64,000 bases of DNA from Muricauda sp. SCSIO 65647 (GCF_021534965.1 NZ_CP091037.1:2673501-2737500), one strand, 5' to 3'. Counted from the first letter of the stretch, positions 7,408 through 15,254 are shown. Numbers and translations: made by a program. Notes: a model not told the origin generated them from the letters alone.

Positions 7408-7718
7408 GGAGCTGGAGGGATTTTCTAATTTTTCGTAGTTGTTCTTCTGAAATTCTTTTAAAATTGCTTTTATTTTGAGGAGCAATGAGTTCGCTTCTGA
7501 TTCTGTAAGCATAACAGGTGGTAAACTAAAACCAGAAATCAAAAAATAACCTTTCCCATTTTCCGAACCAATAGGCACTCTTGCATTTTGAAGAGTTTTA
7601 ATGTCTCTGTAAACTGTTCTAAGGCTTATTTCAAATCTATTTGCAATTTCTTTAGCAGCAATTATTTTTTTGACTGCGATTGAACTAATATAGATGTCAA
7701 TCGTGTCAGTCTATCCAT
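7408..7718 (-). pseudogene. Frameshifted, truncated YafY/WYL-type HTH regulator
   Basis: On the minus strand from ATG 7716-7718 the translation runs MDRLTRLTSILVQ, then in the next frame IIAAKEIANRFEISLRTVYRDIKTL, VPIGSENGKGY and LPPVMLTESEANSLL: the N-terminal DeoR-like HTH and linker of WYL regulators. The frame breaks in a 7-bp A-tract (plus-strand T7 at 7665-7671); in the present frame a TAA follows at once, and one extra base would restore the reading. After SEANSLL the family's next ~25 residues seem missing, and similarity stops near residue 57 of the downstream piece, well before any WYL domain. The downstream open frame continues to 7102, antisense to the protease gene, and is probably not coding. 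Confidence 0.6.
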
Positions 7719-7739
7719 TTTTAGTTGATTATTTTGGGC

Positions 7740-7905
7740 ATGTGCCTTATGGTTTTGGCTATGATTTGTGGTGGCACTGGCAGTCGACGGATTTCCTGTC
7801 GTGGCAAATCTAGCCGTTGATGGTTTCTTAGTTTCAAATTAACGAATTGTAGCCATAAATTAGGGCCCTTGTTAGCAATTGATTAATGTATAGCCAACTG
7901 TCCTG
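7740..7905. other. Structured non-coding spacer, possibly cassette-like
   Basis: No gene is visible. The stretch contains GTTAGC (~7872) and GCCAAC (~7894) flanking an AT-rich core, and TGGCACTGG/CGTGGCAAAT direct similarities. Its look recalls the spacers of small mobile gene cassettes in flavobacteria, but no canonical attC core pair could be identified. Confidence 0.2.
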
Positions 7906-8147
7906 ATTTCCATACACTTCCGTCAAAATATTTGTCCTAATGGTGAAATAGCAATTCCTACCATCATACAAGGAATTAATTTCTTTTTTCCAACCCGATT
8001 TTTTCTACCTATAAACTGAAACAAAACCCTTTCCATTAAGTCAATTTGCCAAGCATGAGCATTATATAAAAAGAAAACGCTGCTACCAAGGAAATCAACG
8101 TCAATATTTGAATCGTCACTTTGTTCCACAAAGCTAGAAAAGCAATA

Positions 8148-8897
8148 TTATGTAGGCTTCATTGCACAATAACGTAGGTTTTTGATCCACGTTCTGACTC
8201 TTTTATCGACCACCTTCACATCGAGAAGTGTAGCACCACAGTCTGCAATAATCTGCTCCACTATATGGGGTGAAATTGTATGCACCTGGATTGGTGGACG
8301 GCCACGGACAATTTTCCAAAATGGTTTTAACCTTTCCATTTTGAAGTTGTACATCTTTTCTGCAAATGATCCTGGTTTGGGGCTGGAGCCTTTTGGCGTG
8401 CGTACCTGAAATAGTGCTGTACCGCCGGGCTTAAGTATGCGGAAAAACTCTTTGATGTATTCCACCTGATAGCGTGGTGCCATATGCTGCAACACAATGT
8501 TTGTGTATACAAAATCAAAAGTGTTGCTATTTAAACATTCTAGGTTAGGTTCAGTGTTGGTAATGTAAGTGCATTTTTTATCGAATTTATTGTACCCAAG
8601 GGCGCCAGTTATCATGGTGTTGGAAATATCCACTCCAGTAACTTGATCAAAGTGATGACAAAGACCTTGGGTCAATCTTCCTACACCACAGCCGAAATCC
8701 AATGCAGTGCCATAGCGGATTTCAACATCAAGGTTTTCCAGATAGGCAAACACAGCGTTGATTTCATTTCGCCCTGTCTCAAAAAATTCTTCTGGATCCC
8801 ATTTATTTCCACGTTTTTTATCATCTGTGAGAATCGCCCAAAGGGGATCGTCTGCTCCGACTTTCTCATAAGCCTTTTGAACATTTTTGAGTGACAT
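8148..8897 (-). CDS. Class I SAM-dependent methyltransferase
   Basis: 249 aa. The Rossmann motif I is LDFGCGVGRLTQGL at ~residues 67-80, followed by acidic motif (VTGVDIS), FDFVYTNIVLQHM (motif IV region) and LKPGGTALFQVRTP (motif VI region). This is a Methyltransf_11/25-type fold of ordinary length with no targeting signal. The substrate is unknown; the C-terminal region (GRPPIQVHTISPHIVEQI) suggests a small-molecule rather than nucleic-acid substrate, weakly. It has no same-strand neighbour within 250 bp and is bordered by spacers rich in inverted repeats and by a decayed regulator, so horizontal acquisition is possible. Confidence 0.85.
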   Translation of the reverse strand: MSLKNVQKAYEKVGADDPLWAILTDDKKRGNKWDPEEFFETGRNEINAVFAYLENLDVEIRYGTALDFGCGVGRLTQGLCHHFDQVTGVDISNTMITGALGYNKFDKKCTYITNTEPNLECLNSNTFDFVYTNIVLQHMAPRYQVEYIKEFFRILKPGGTALFQVRTPKGSSPKPGSFAEKMYNFKMERLKPFWKIVRGRPPIQVHTISPHIVEQIIADCGATLLDVKVVDKRVRTWIKNLRYCAMKPT

Positions 8898-8958
8898 AGG
8901 TATTGTTTTGATTAATATTCTTATGGATTAAATCATCTTTAAGTTTATCAACTTGTTG

Positions 8959-9145
8959 CCAACGCCGTGCTATGTGAAGTTGGGCGAACTTTACGGAAAT
9001 ATAAGAAAACCGTTACCGATGTGGCGGTAATTGTGCTTTATATGTTGGTATTGAACCGGTACATTGGTCATCGATAAGGCCATGTACCGGCCGTGAATCG
9101 CGGTTTCGTTATAATGGGGTAAATGGAGCTGTACCAATTTACCCC
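8959..9145. repeat. Cluster of four inverted repeats in an intergenic spacer
   Basis: Four palindromes occur in ~190 bp: AAGTT-GGGCG-AACTT (8977-8991), TTACCG-ATGTGG-CGGTAA (9013-9030), CCGGTACAT...ATGTACCGG (9056-9090) and GGGGTAAAT...ATTTACCCC (9116-9145). GTTGCC at 8964 also precedes AACGCC. No T-run follows on the minus strand, so these are not standard terminators for the DoxX gene that ends at 9166. Confidence 0.45.
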
Positions 9146-9165
9146 CTACATATATGGAATAGGTG

Positions 9166-9534
9166 TTATGGATTGTTCCTAAAGACCTTTCGATAGAAGC
9201 TATAGGACAGTGCCAATAGCACCAATGCGATGATAGGGCCAAAGAACTGATCGTCCTTGAGATGGATGTGGGCTTCCAATGCCAATACGAAATCAAAGAA
9301 CAGTCCGGCATAGGCCCACTCTTTGAGAGTGGGCCATTTATTTCCTAAAATTGCGACTACTGCAAGCAGCTTTGCAATGGCTAGGGGCACCACGATTCGT
9401 TCATTGTACCCAAAGGCCACAAAATAATTCTGGAATTGCTCGATATCCATAAAATAGCGTGTGGCGGAGGTTACCATCAATAATGAAAGCAATCCCGTAA
9501 AGATCCAATACAGTGTTTTGGTCCTCTTTTTCAT
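9166..9534 (-). CDS. DoxX-like family membrane protein
   Basis: 122 aa with four hydrophobic segments (TLYWIFTGLLSLLMV, VVPLAIAKLLAVVAIL, YAGLFFDFVLALEAH, IIALVLLALSYSFY), the DoxX/DoxX_2 layout. These small quinone-pathway-associated membrane proteins are widespread and poorly defined biochemically. The gene follows the nitroreductase by 54 bp on the same strand and is probably co-transcribed with it under HxlR control. The ATG start opens with KKRTK, giving a basic cytoplasmic N-terminus. Confidence 0.8.
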   Translation of the reverse strand: MKKRTKTLYWIFTGLLSLLMVTSATRYFMDIEQFQNYFVAFGYNERIVVPLAIAKLLAVVAILGNKWPTLKEWAYAGLFFDFVLALEAHIHLKDDQFFGPIIALVLLALSYSFYRKVFRNNP

Positions 9535-9588
9535 TGGTATATCCTTTAAATTAAGTATTCAATGTGTCTTGTAGTTTTCTTGGCGCAA

Positions 9589-10218
9589 TCAATCGATATG
9601 GGTCACAAGTTCTTTTAAAGGCAACCTGACCTTTTTTTGGTTGGCCAGAAAATCTTTTTCGGCATCCCTGTACCCAAGTGCCAGCAATAGCACACTTTTT
9701 AATCCTTTCTCCCGAAGGTTCAGCAGCCTGTCCAGTTTTTCCGGATTAAACCCTTCCATTGGAGTGGCATCTACTTCGGCATTGGCCGCGGCGATCATCC
9801 CCGTTCCCAATGCAATGTAGGCCTGTTGGGAGGACCAAATAAAGTTTTCATGGTCCGTTCTGGCCAAAATATGCTGTTCAAGGGAGCTTTTGTAGGAATC
9901 CAAAGTGGTTTCGGGCAGTCCCCTTTCCTTTGCCATGAACGCAATGAATTCTGTAATCTGTTCTTTGGTAATTGTTTCAAAGGCAGCAAATGCAATGAGG
10001 TGTGAAGCCTCGGTAATCTGGGCGTTGAAGGAATCTCGTGCCAGTTGCCACCTCACCTGTTCATTGTTGATTACAAAGAGGCGATAGGGCTGTAGGCCTG
10101 CCGAGGTAGCGGTAAGGCTTATGGCCTTAAGTATTTGATCTATCTTTTTTTTGGGTACTTTTTGTTCATCGTATTTTTTAACGGCGTACCTCCAATTTAG
10201 TGTGTCGATTAAATCCAT
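9589..10218 (-). CDS. Nitroreductase family NAD(P)H-dependent oxidoreductase
   Basis: 209 aa from ATG 10216-10218 (MDLIDTLNWRYAVKKYD). The conserved nitroreductase start (LNWRYAVKKYD), LTATSAGLQPYRLFVI, HLIAFAA, the C-terminal ALGYRDAEKD and the length all match the NfsB-like FMN family, which reduces quinones and nitro compounds. A longer frame reaching 10422 exists, but its extra 68 residues overlap the divergent hxlR gene and look like translated promoter. A -7 box (10255-10262) lies 37 bp upstream. The divergent HxlR regulator is the usual partner, many HxlR proteins sensing quinones or aldehydes. Confidence 0.9.
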   Translation of the reverse strand: MDLIDTLNWRYAVKKYDEQKVPKKKIDQILKAISLTATSAGLQPYRLFVINNEQVRWQLARDSFNAQITEASHLIAFAAFETITKEQITEFIAFMAKERGLPETTLDSYKSSLEQHILARTDHENFIWSSQQAYIALGTGMIAAANAEVDATPMEGFNPEKLDRLLNLREKGLKSVLLLALGYRDAEKDFLANQKKVRLPLKELVTHID

Positions 10219-10254
10219 ATTCAAAATTGTTTGTGTAAGTAGGTGAATTTTTGT

Positions 10255-10262
10255 CAAATTTA
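10255..10262 (-). promoter_or_regulatory. -7 box of the nitroreductase promoter
   Basis: TAAATTTG on the minus strand matches the Bacteroidota TAnnTTTG element, 37 bp from the start codon. It stands back-to-back with the hxlR box. Confidence 0.5.
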
Positions 10263-10264
10263 AA

Positions 10265-10272
10265 TACTTTTG
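10265..10272 (+). promoter_or_regulatory. -7 box of the hxlR promoter
   Basis: TACTTTTG fits TAnnTTTG. Transcription would begin a few bases downstream, inside or next to the palindrome at 10280-10294. Confidence 0.5.
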
Positions 10273-10279
10273 ACACATG

Positions 10280-10294
10280 GTTACTAAAAGTAAC
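10280..10294. promoter_or_regulatory. Candidate HxlR operator
   Basis: A perfect palindrome, GTTACT-AAA-AGTAAC, in the 106-bp divergent intergenic region. It overlaps the expected hxlR start site and the -33 area of the nitroreductase promoter, so one dimer could shut both promoters. A further GTAAC/GGTAAC half-site pair follows at 10296-10311. Confidence 0.55.
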
Positions 10295-10324
10295 AGTAAC
10301 GTAGAGGTAACAAGGTGACAGAAC

Positions 10325-10684
10325 ATGAAGAGCGATAAACAAAAAATACAGGCCTGTAAACATAAGATTCGAGCCATATCAGATACGATGTACGTACTGG
10401 GCGGAAAATGGAAGATGCACATATTGGTGGCCCTTTATTTTGGGACTAAACGTTATTCCGATTTGTTGGAGGATGTTGAGGGGATTTCCGGGAAGATGTT
10501 GAGCCGGGAACTCAAGGAAATGGAAACCAATCTGCTCGTAAAACGGACGGTTATGGACACTAGGCCAGTTACCGTTACCTATGAATTGACTGAGTACTGT
10601 GAAAAATTGGTCCCCGTCATCAGTAACCTTGCAGATTGGGGAACCGCCCACCGGGCGGAAATCCGGAAAAGGTCCAATACATAA
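10325..10684 (+). CDS. HxlR-family winged-helix regulator
   Basis: 119 aa, the normal length for HxlR. The N-terminal Cys10 (QACKHK) and the block VLGGKWKMHILVALYFGTKR are typical, followed by FSDLL-like YSDLLEDVEGISGKMLSREL (recognition helix) and the wing TVTYELTEYCEKL. These dimeric repressors or activators respond to reactive electrophiles, often through an N-terminal cysteine; Cys10 is a candidate sensor. It is divergent from the nitroreductase-DoxX pair, with a palindrome between them, so it most likely controls that pair and itself. Confidence 0.9.
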   Translation: MKSDKQKIQACKHKIRAISDTMYVLGGKWKMHILVALYFGTKRYSDLLEDVEGISGKMLSRELKEMETNLLVKRTVMDTRPVTVTYELTEYCEKLVPVISNLADWGTAHRAEIRKRSNT

Positions 10685-10844
10685 TTTGACTCTATTAAGT
10701 CTTGATTATTAAGGTTTCCCTTTTAGATAAAACAATTGAGAGAAAGAATGACTCATTTTCGGTATTGCTTTTTATCCAAATAAGGATACAACAGAAAAGA
10801 ATCAATTTTATAATTAACATATAATCAATAAATTACAAGGAAAT

Positions 10845-10879
10845 CGGTGAGTATTTTTTACTATATCAAATGCTCACCG
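10845..10879. other. Long hairpin in AT-rich spacer between hxlR and ssrA
   Basis: CGGTGAGTATTT (10845-10856) pairs with AAATGCTCACCG (10868-10879) at 11 of 12 positions plus a G-U, with an 11-nt loop. No T-run follows. The rest of the 300-bp spacer 10685-10990 shows no gene. Confidence 0.4.
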
Positions 10880-10936
10880 AATAAGCATCTTGGGGTATGC
10901 TATTTTTACCATTCAATGAAAGGGAATAAAACAAAA

Positions 10937-10965
10937 AAACCTGTAAATCAGTAATTTACAGGTTT
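10937..10965 (-). terminator. Intrinsic terminator of tmRNA
   Basis: A perfect 12-bp stem AAACCTGTAAAT / ATTTACAGGTTT with a 5-nt loop; on the minus strand it runs into a seven-base T-tract. It lies 27 bp beyond the mature tmRNA 3' end. Confidence 0.85.
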
Positions 10966-10991
10966 AATGATTTGAAATGGTGCCACTTCAG

Positions 10992-11388
10992 TGGAGCCGG
11001 AGGGATTCGAACCCTCGTCCAAACAAGCAATTGCTAGGCTTTCTACATGCTTAGTCTTGGTTCAATTTTCGACATACGACCGACCCAAAACCGCCTATCG
11101 TATGCTTAGCTTCTTTAGTTTAGGATCGTTACCGAAGCGCAAACGACCCGGTGTTGACTTTTATGGTGCCCTAAAACGAACCGCCGTCAACAAGGGCTGT
11201 TCAAGGACATTTAGCTTTCCTGCCTGGCAGGACTAGGCTTAGACTTACTATAATTCAGTCGATTAAGCAGCTAAAGCGTAGTTAGACTCGCCATTTAAAA
11301 GGTTGGGATATTGTATTTACGAGCATCATTCCCATAGCTCGACATGCTTACATAGCCATTGGTCTCGCTGTCAAAACCGGTCGGCCCC
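10992..11388 (-). ncRNA. ssrA: tmRNA (transfer-messenger RNA)
   Basis: On the minus strand the RNA starts GGGGCCGACCGG and ends GGGTTCGAATCCC-TCCGGCTCCA. The acceptor stem pairs GGGGCCG with CGGCTCC, and the T-arm GGGTTCGAATCCC is complete. The messenger part reads GGC GAG TCT AAC TAC GCT TTA GCT GCT TAA, giving the proteolysis tag GESNYALAA, close to other Bacteroidota tags. The CCA tail is not encoded (CTG follows the discriminator A), so it must be added after transcription. tmRNA with SmpB frees stalled ribosomes and tags the nascent chain for proteases. Confidence 0.96.
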
Positions 11389-11419
11389 ATATTTTCAAAG
11401 AACAATTTTTAAAGGAACG

Positions 11420-11427
11420 CAAAGTTA
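11420..11427 (-). promoter_or_regulatory. -7 box of the ssrA promoter
   Basis: TAACTTTG on the minus strand fits TAnnTTTG, 32 bp before the mature 5' end, leaving a short leader for RNase processing. The rest of 11428-11616 shows no feature. Confidence 0.55.
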
Positions 11428-11616
11428 GACAAAAGTTTGCGTACCCTTGGCAATCCCCTTATTTTAGGCAAGAATTATACCAGACTTGATGAAATGAGCA
11501 TAAACAGATTTTATCATTGTGACACCCTTGGATATGATTAAATTTTTTGTGCGAATTACTGAATGTGAAGAAATTTTTATTTGCTTCATCTTCAATCAAA
11601 TAAAAATTTTGAATAG

Positions 11617-12822
11617 ATGAAATTCGGAATCATTCGAGAATGCAAGAACCCACCTGACAAAAGGGTGGTCTTGCCTCCAGCACTTTGCCAAACTGTCATT
11701 GAAAAATACCCAAAAGCGCAAATAATTGTAAAGCCCTCTTCCGTAAGGGCTTTTGCAGATCAGGAATACCGAGACATAGGTGTCGAAGTGGCCAATAAAA
11801 TGGCAGAATGTGATGTGCTCTTAGGGGTCAAGGAAGTGCCCATTAAAGACCTGATTCCAAATAAAAAGTACTTTTTCTTTTCACATACGATCAAGAAACA
11901 GCCCTATAACCGAGACCTACTGCGGGCCATACTTGAGAAGAACATTGAGCTATATGATCATGAGGTGATCACAAGCCTCAAGGGCATTCGACTGGTCGCT
12001 TTTGGCCGCTATGCAGGAATTGTAGGTGCTTATAACGGGGTGCGGGCTTATGGGCTCAAATCTGGCCGCTTTGAATTGCCAAAGGCAGAGACCTTGAAAG
12101 ATCAACAGGCTTTGATTGCTGAACTTCAAAAGATTAAATTGCCCAATATCAAGGTATTGCTCACCGGTAAGGGTAGGGTCGGTAGCGGTGCAAAAGAAAT
12201 GCTCGATGGCATGAACCTAAAAAAGGTAACGGTCGATGAGTTTTTGCACCAGACCTTTGATGAACCGGTCTATTGCCAAATCGATGCTTCTGAATACAAC
12301 AAACGAAAAGATGGGGTTCGGGGCAACAAAGCTGATTTTTTTGCCAATCCAGAAGAATACCGTTCTGATTTCTTCAGGTTTGCCAAAGTGACCGATCTAT
12401 ATATCGCGGGCCATTTCTATGGAGATGGCGCCCCATATCTATACACTAGGGAAGATGTAAAGCATCTTGAGTTCAATATCAAAGTTGTTGCAGATATCAG
12501 TTGTGATATTGACGGGCCAGTGGCAACCACCATTAGGGCTTCAACCATAGCAAAACCTATCTATGGGTACCATCCACAAAAAGAAAAAGAAGTTGATTAT
12601 TTGAAGCCAGAAGCGATTGCGGTGATGGCGGTCGATAATCTGCCCGCTGAATTGCCACGGGATGCCAGCAATGGTTTTGGAGAGGCCTTTTCAAAACATG
12701 TGATCCCCGCTTTTTTTAATGGAGACAAGGATGGCATCCTCAAGCGGTCCCAAATGACCAAAAATGGCAAGCTCACCAAAAATTACAAGTACCTTCAAGA
12801 TTATGTTGATGGCAAGGAGTGA
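11617..12822 (+). CDS. Alanine dehydrogenase/saccharopine dehydrogenase (lysine-forming)-like enzyme
   Basis: 401 aa. The N-terminus (MKFGIIRECKNPPDKRVVLPP) is the AlaDH/PNT N-terminal domain as in saccharopine dehydrogenase (NAD+, L-lysine-forming). The Rossmann segment IKVLLTGKGRVGSGAKEML (~residues 184-202) binds NAD(P). Later segments VADISCDIDGPVATTIRAST and DNLPAELPRDAS are typical of this group. The reaction is probably oxidative deamination or saccharopine interconversion; substrate specificity cannot be read with certainty. Monocistronic; the next gene is convergent 8 bp away. No signal peptide, so cytosolic. Confidence 0.8.
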   Translation: MKFGIIRECKNPPDKRVVLPPALCQTVIEKYPKAQIIVKPSSVRAFADQEYRDIGVEVANKMAECDVLLGVKEVPIKDLIPNKKYFFFSHTIKKQPYNRDLLRAILEKNIELYDHEVITSLKGIRLVAFGRYAGIVGAYNGVRAYGLKSGRFELPKAETLKDQQALIAELQKIKLPNIKVLLTGKGRVGSGAKEMLDGMNLKKVTVDEFLHQTFDEPVYCQIDASEYNKRKDGVRGNKADFFANPEEYRSDFFRFAKVTDLYIAGHFYGDGAPYLYTREDVKHLEFNIKVVADISCDIDGPVATTIRASTIAKPIYGYHPQKEKEVDYLKPEAIAVMAVDNLPAELPRDASNGFGEAFSKHVIPAFFNGDKDGILKRSQMTKNGKLTKNYKYLQDYVDGKE

Positions 12823-12830
12823 GCCCCTGA

Positions 12831-13943
12831 CTATTCAATCGGTATCTTCCAATCTACGACCTGTTGTTTTTTTGGGGCAGAATAGGCCTTCAGGGCCTTT
12901 AACTTCAAATCGATATGTTTCCGTTTTTCAAGCGTTTTGATTTGTAGGGTAATCGTCTCACCACTTTCGATTTCAAAAACAGGTGAATGGTTGTAGAATG
13001 AAAAGTCCATGGCATTTTCAAAAATCAATTTGTTGCTTGAGCTATTTTTCAGCTTCACTTCAAGAACTGAGGTGTTTCCGATATACCCAACTTTCATTAT
13101 TTCGACACTTGCTTTGATCAGCGGATTCAAAAATTCCTCTTTTCCTACCAGGAGATTGTCGTAGGTGGCCACGGTTCTGCCTGCAAAAAGGGCTTCCTTG
13201 AGGCTTTCAACGCTTCTTTCTTTGGCAAAGACCAAAGTAACGGGGCGGGCATGGCCTTTTTCATGATAGTCCCAGTCGATAAGTCCGTGAATATCGCTGG
13301 TGGCCATAATGGTCAAATTGTGTTCCAGGGCCAAGGCGAGGGCCTCTTCAGAATAATCGACCATGTTGATGACCTCGATACCATGAAGTTCTCCATTTTT
13401 CATTCTTTCCTTTTGAAAATCGCTTAAAATCGGATTGCCTGTTTCTGATTGGGGATACCATGCCGGATGGTTCCAAAACACAAAGGCCCCTTGTTCTCTA
13501 GCAGCTGAAAAGGCATCTTCGGGCTTGTCGTGCAAGAGTTCATTGGCATCTGTTATAAAAACGGCATTGCTATGCCCAACAGGCGCCGAACGGGTAATCT
13601 CAGAACCGTTTATAATCATCAGATCATGCTCTTTTGCCTCTTGAAGGGCCAATTCGTACGAACGGTTCCTGTCAGGATGCGGAATATCCACTTTATGGGG
13701 TTGGTATTCTAAATGTTCGGTCAGCGAAATGACATCAAGGCTATCTCGAAGGGCTTCCATAACGCGAATGGTCGGCCAGACATATCCATCAGAAAAAACA
13801 GTGTGCTGGTGCAAGTCGGCCTTTAAGGTTTTGTACCCCGGTATATCTGGAAAAAATATGGCCCCAGAGCCAGTATGTGAATGATTCTGGGCACTTAGCG
13901 AAAAACAAAGCAACAAAGCCAAAATAAGCGTGGTGTCTTTCAT
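12831..13943 (-). CDS. Secreted PHP-domain phosphoesterase (Sb-PDE-like)
   Basis: 370 aa with a signal peptide (residues 1-18, cut after LSA). The PHP fold metal ligands are visible: DLHQHTVFSDG (H45, H47), TEH (E76, H77), GSEITRS, NHPAW and TSDIHG. The domain spans ~35-250; the C-terminal ~120 residues form a beta-rich region. Proteins of this type are annotated as Sb-PDE family phosphodiesterases, hydrolysing phosphodiesters or organophosphates outside the cytoplasm. No operon partner; the upstream gene is divergent. Physiological substrate unknown. Confidence 0.8.
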   Translation of the reverse strand: MKDTTLILALLLCFSLSAQNHSHTGSGAIFFPDIPGYKTLKADLHQHTVFSDGYVWPTIRVMEALRDSLDVISLTEHLEYQPHKVDIPHPDRNRSYELALQEAKEHDLMIINGSEITRSAPVGHSNAVFITDANELLHDKPEDAFSAAREQGAFVFWNHPAWYPQSETGNPILSDFQKERMKNGELHGIEVINMVDYSEEALALALEHNLTIMATSDIHGLIDWDYHEKGHARPVTLVFAKERSVESLKEALFAGRTVATYDNLLVGKEEFLNPLIKASVEIMKVGYIGNTSVLEVKLKNSSSNKLIFENAMDFSFYNHSPVFEIESGETITLQIKTLEKRKHIDLKLKALKAYSAPKKQQVVDWKIPIE

Positions 13944-14053
13944 CTGAAATAGATTTTATCAAATGTAAGGATTTGAAGGGCTTATCGCAGTACGGAACTG
14001 ATTCTTTGAAGTTATCAAATGATTAATTGAACGGGTTTTCCGATTTTTGATCC

Positions 14054-14422
14054 ATGAACCCAGCAGAAGACTACATACTTTCACAAGACGAGCCCTTTAA
14101 AAGTATTTTGTTGCAGCTTCAGGTGGTCATCGAAGGGCTGTTTCCTGAAATAGAGTTGAAATATAAATACAGAATACCCTTCTATTATTTCAAAAAGACA
14201 CCTTTCTGCTACCTCAATGTGCCCAGGGGCAAAAAATATGTCGATGTCGGTTTTTGGGCCTCTGCACATTTGACGAAGCATCTAGGGCATATGGTCACTG
14301 AAAAACGTAAGGTGTTGCGGTCATTGCGCTATCGTTCACCTGAAGAAATCGATGAAAAAATCTTGACCGAGATATTGCATGATGCCTATGCTGTAAAAGA
14401 AAAGGGGTTTTGGAAGAACTAA
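14054..14422 (+). CDS. DUF1801 domain protein
   Basis: 122 aa, matching the small DUF1801/YdhG-like fold: an N-terminal helix (NPAEDYILSQDEPFKSILLQL), EIELKYKYRIPFYYF, CYLNVPRGKKYVDVGFW and a C-terminal helix. Cytosolic, function unknown; structures of the family show a ligand-binding-like pocket. The last four bases overlap the convergent kdsA stop (14419-14422), so there is no room for a terminator between them. Confidence 0.8.
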   Translation: MNPAEDYILSQDEPFKSILLQLQVVIEGLFPEIELKYKYRIPFYYFKKTPFCYLNVPRGKKYVDVGFWASAHLTKHLGHMVTEKRKVLRSLRYRSPEEIDEKILTEILHDAYAVKEKGFWKN

Positions 14423-15240
14423 CTCATTTCGTTCACCACTTTACGTAACGCTACCAAGTCAGTCAACAATTTTTCCAGCAAGCTCAAATCGAGCATATTG
14501 GCCCCATCGCTTTTGGCGTTGGCCGGGTCAAAGTGGGTTTCCATAAAAATACCATCCACACCGGTGGCGATACCTGCCCGGGCCATGGTGCCGATAAGTG
14601 CCGGGCGACCGCCTGTTACCCCTGAGGCTTGGTTGGGCTGTTGCAATGAATGGGTCACATCGAGTACGACCGGTGCATATTGTTGCATAGTGGGAATTCC
14701 GCGAAAATCAACGATCATGTCTTGATACCCGAACATTGACCCTCGCTCGGTGATCATGGCCTGTTCATTGCCAGTTTCAATCACTTTTTTTACGGCATGC
14801 TTCATGCTTTCAGGGCTCATGAACTGCCCTTTTTTGAGGTTGACCACTTTGTTCGTTTCGGCGGCTGCGACGACCAAGTCGGTCTGTCGTACCAAAAAGG
14901 CGGGTATCTGAAGCACATCGACATATTCGGCCGCCATTTTTGCATCTTCTGGCACATGAATATCGGTGACAGTGGGCACCTTAAAGGTTTCCGATACTTT
15001 TCTTAAGATTTTCAGTGCCTTTTCATCGCCAATTCCTGTAAATGAATCCACACGGCTTCGGTTCGCTTTTTTAAAACTTCCTTTGAACACATAGGGAATT
15101 CTCAGCTTATCAGTCACCTCGACAATATGCTCGGCGATACGTAGGGCCATTTCTTCGCCCTCAATGGCACAGGGGCCAGAGAGCAAAAAGAAATTGTTGC
15201 CATTAGAATGTTTGAGTTGGGGAATATGGGATAAATCCAT
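14419..15240 (-). CDS. kdsA: 3-deoxy-8-phosphooctulonate synthase (KDO-8-P synthase)
   Basis: 273 aa, normal for KdsA. Conserved segments: FFLLSGPCAIEG, VFKGSFKKANRSRVDSFTG, PTVTDIHVPEDA, ERGSMFGYQDMIVDFRG and DVTHSLQQPN with GGRPALIGTMARAG. The enzyme condenses PEP with arabinose-5-phosphate to KDO-8-phosphate for lipopolysaccharide inner core, confirming a Gram-negative envelope. Start at ATG 15238-15240 (MDLSHIPQLKH). A TAnnTTTG box lies 15 bp upstream. Convergent 4-bp overlap with the DUF1801 gene. Confidence 0.96.
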   Translation of the reverse strand: MDLSHIPQLKHSNGNNFFLLSGPCAIEGEEMALRIAEHIVEVTDKLRIPYVFKGSFKKANRSRVDSFTGIGDEKALKILRKVSETFKVPTVTDIHVPEDAKMAAEYVDVLQIPAFLVRQTDLVVAAAETNKVVNLKKGQFMSPESMKHAVKKVIETGNEQAMITERGSMFGYQDMIVDFRGIPTMQQYAPVVLDVTHSLQQPNQASGVTGGRPALIGTMARAGIATGVDGIFMETHFDPANAKSDGANMLDLSLLEKLLTDLVALRKVVNEMS

Positions 15241-15254
15241 AAAACATATTTTTA

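Noticed and set aside
7923-8129. 68-residue minus-strand ORF next to the methyltransferase
   Set aside because: Hydrophobic-looking pieces appear in more than one frame, which could be a decayed membrane gene, but no coherent family can be read. Left unannotated.
8991-9311. 106-residue minus-strand ORF across the DoxX end
   Set aside because: Overlaps the DoxX gene in another frame and translates the hairpin spacer.
10219-10422. N-terminal extension of the nitroreductase
   Set aside because: It overlaps the divergent hxlR gene and promoter; the family start is Met at 10218.
10991-11236. 81-residue plus-strand ORF beginning MEPEGFEPS
   Set aside because: It is antisense to tmRNA. The MEPEGFEPS-type peptide is the usual translation artefact of a tRNA-like T-arm and acceptor.
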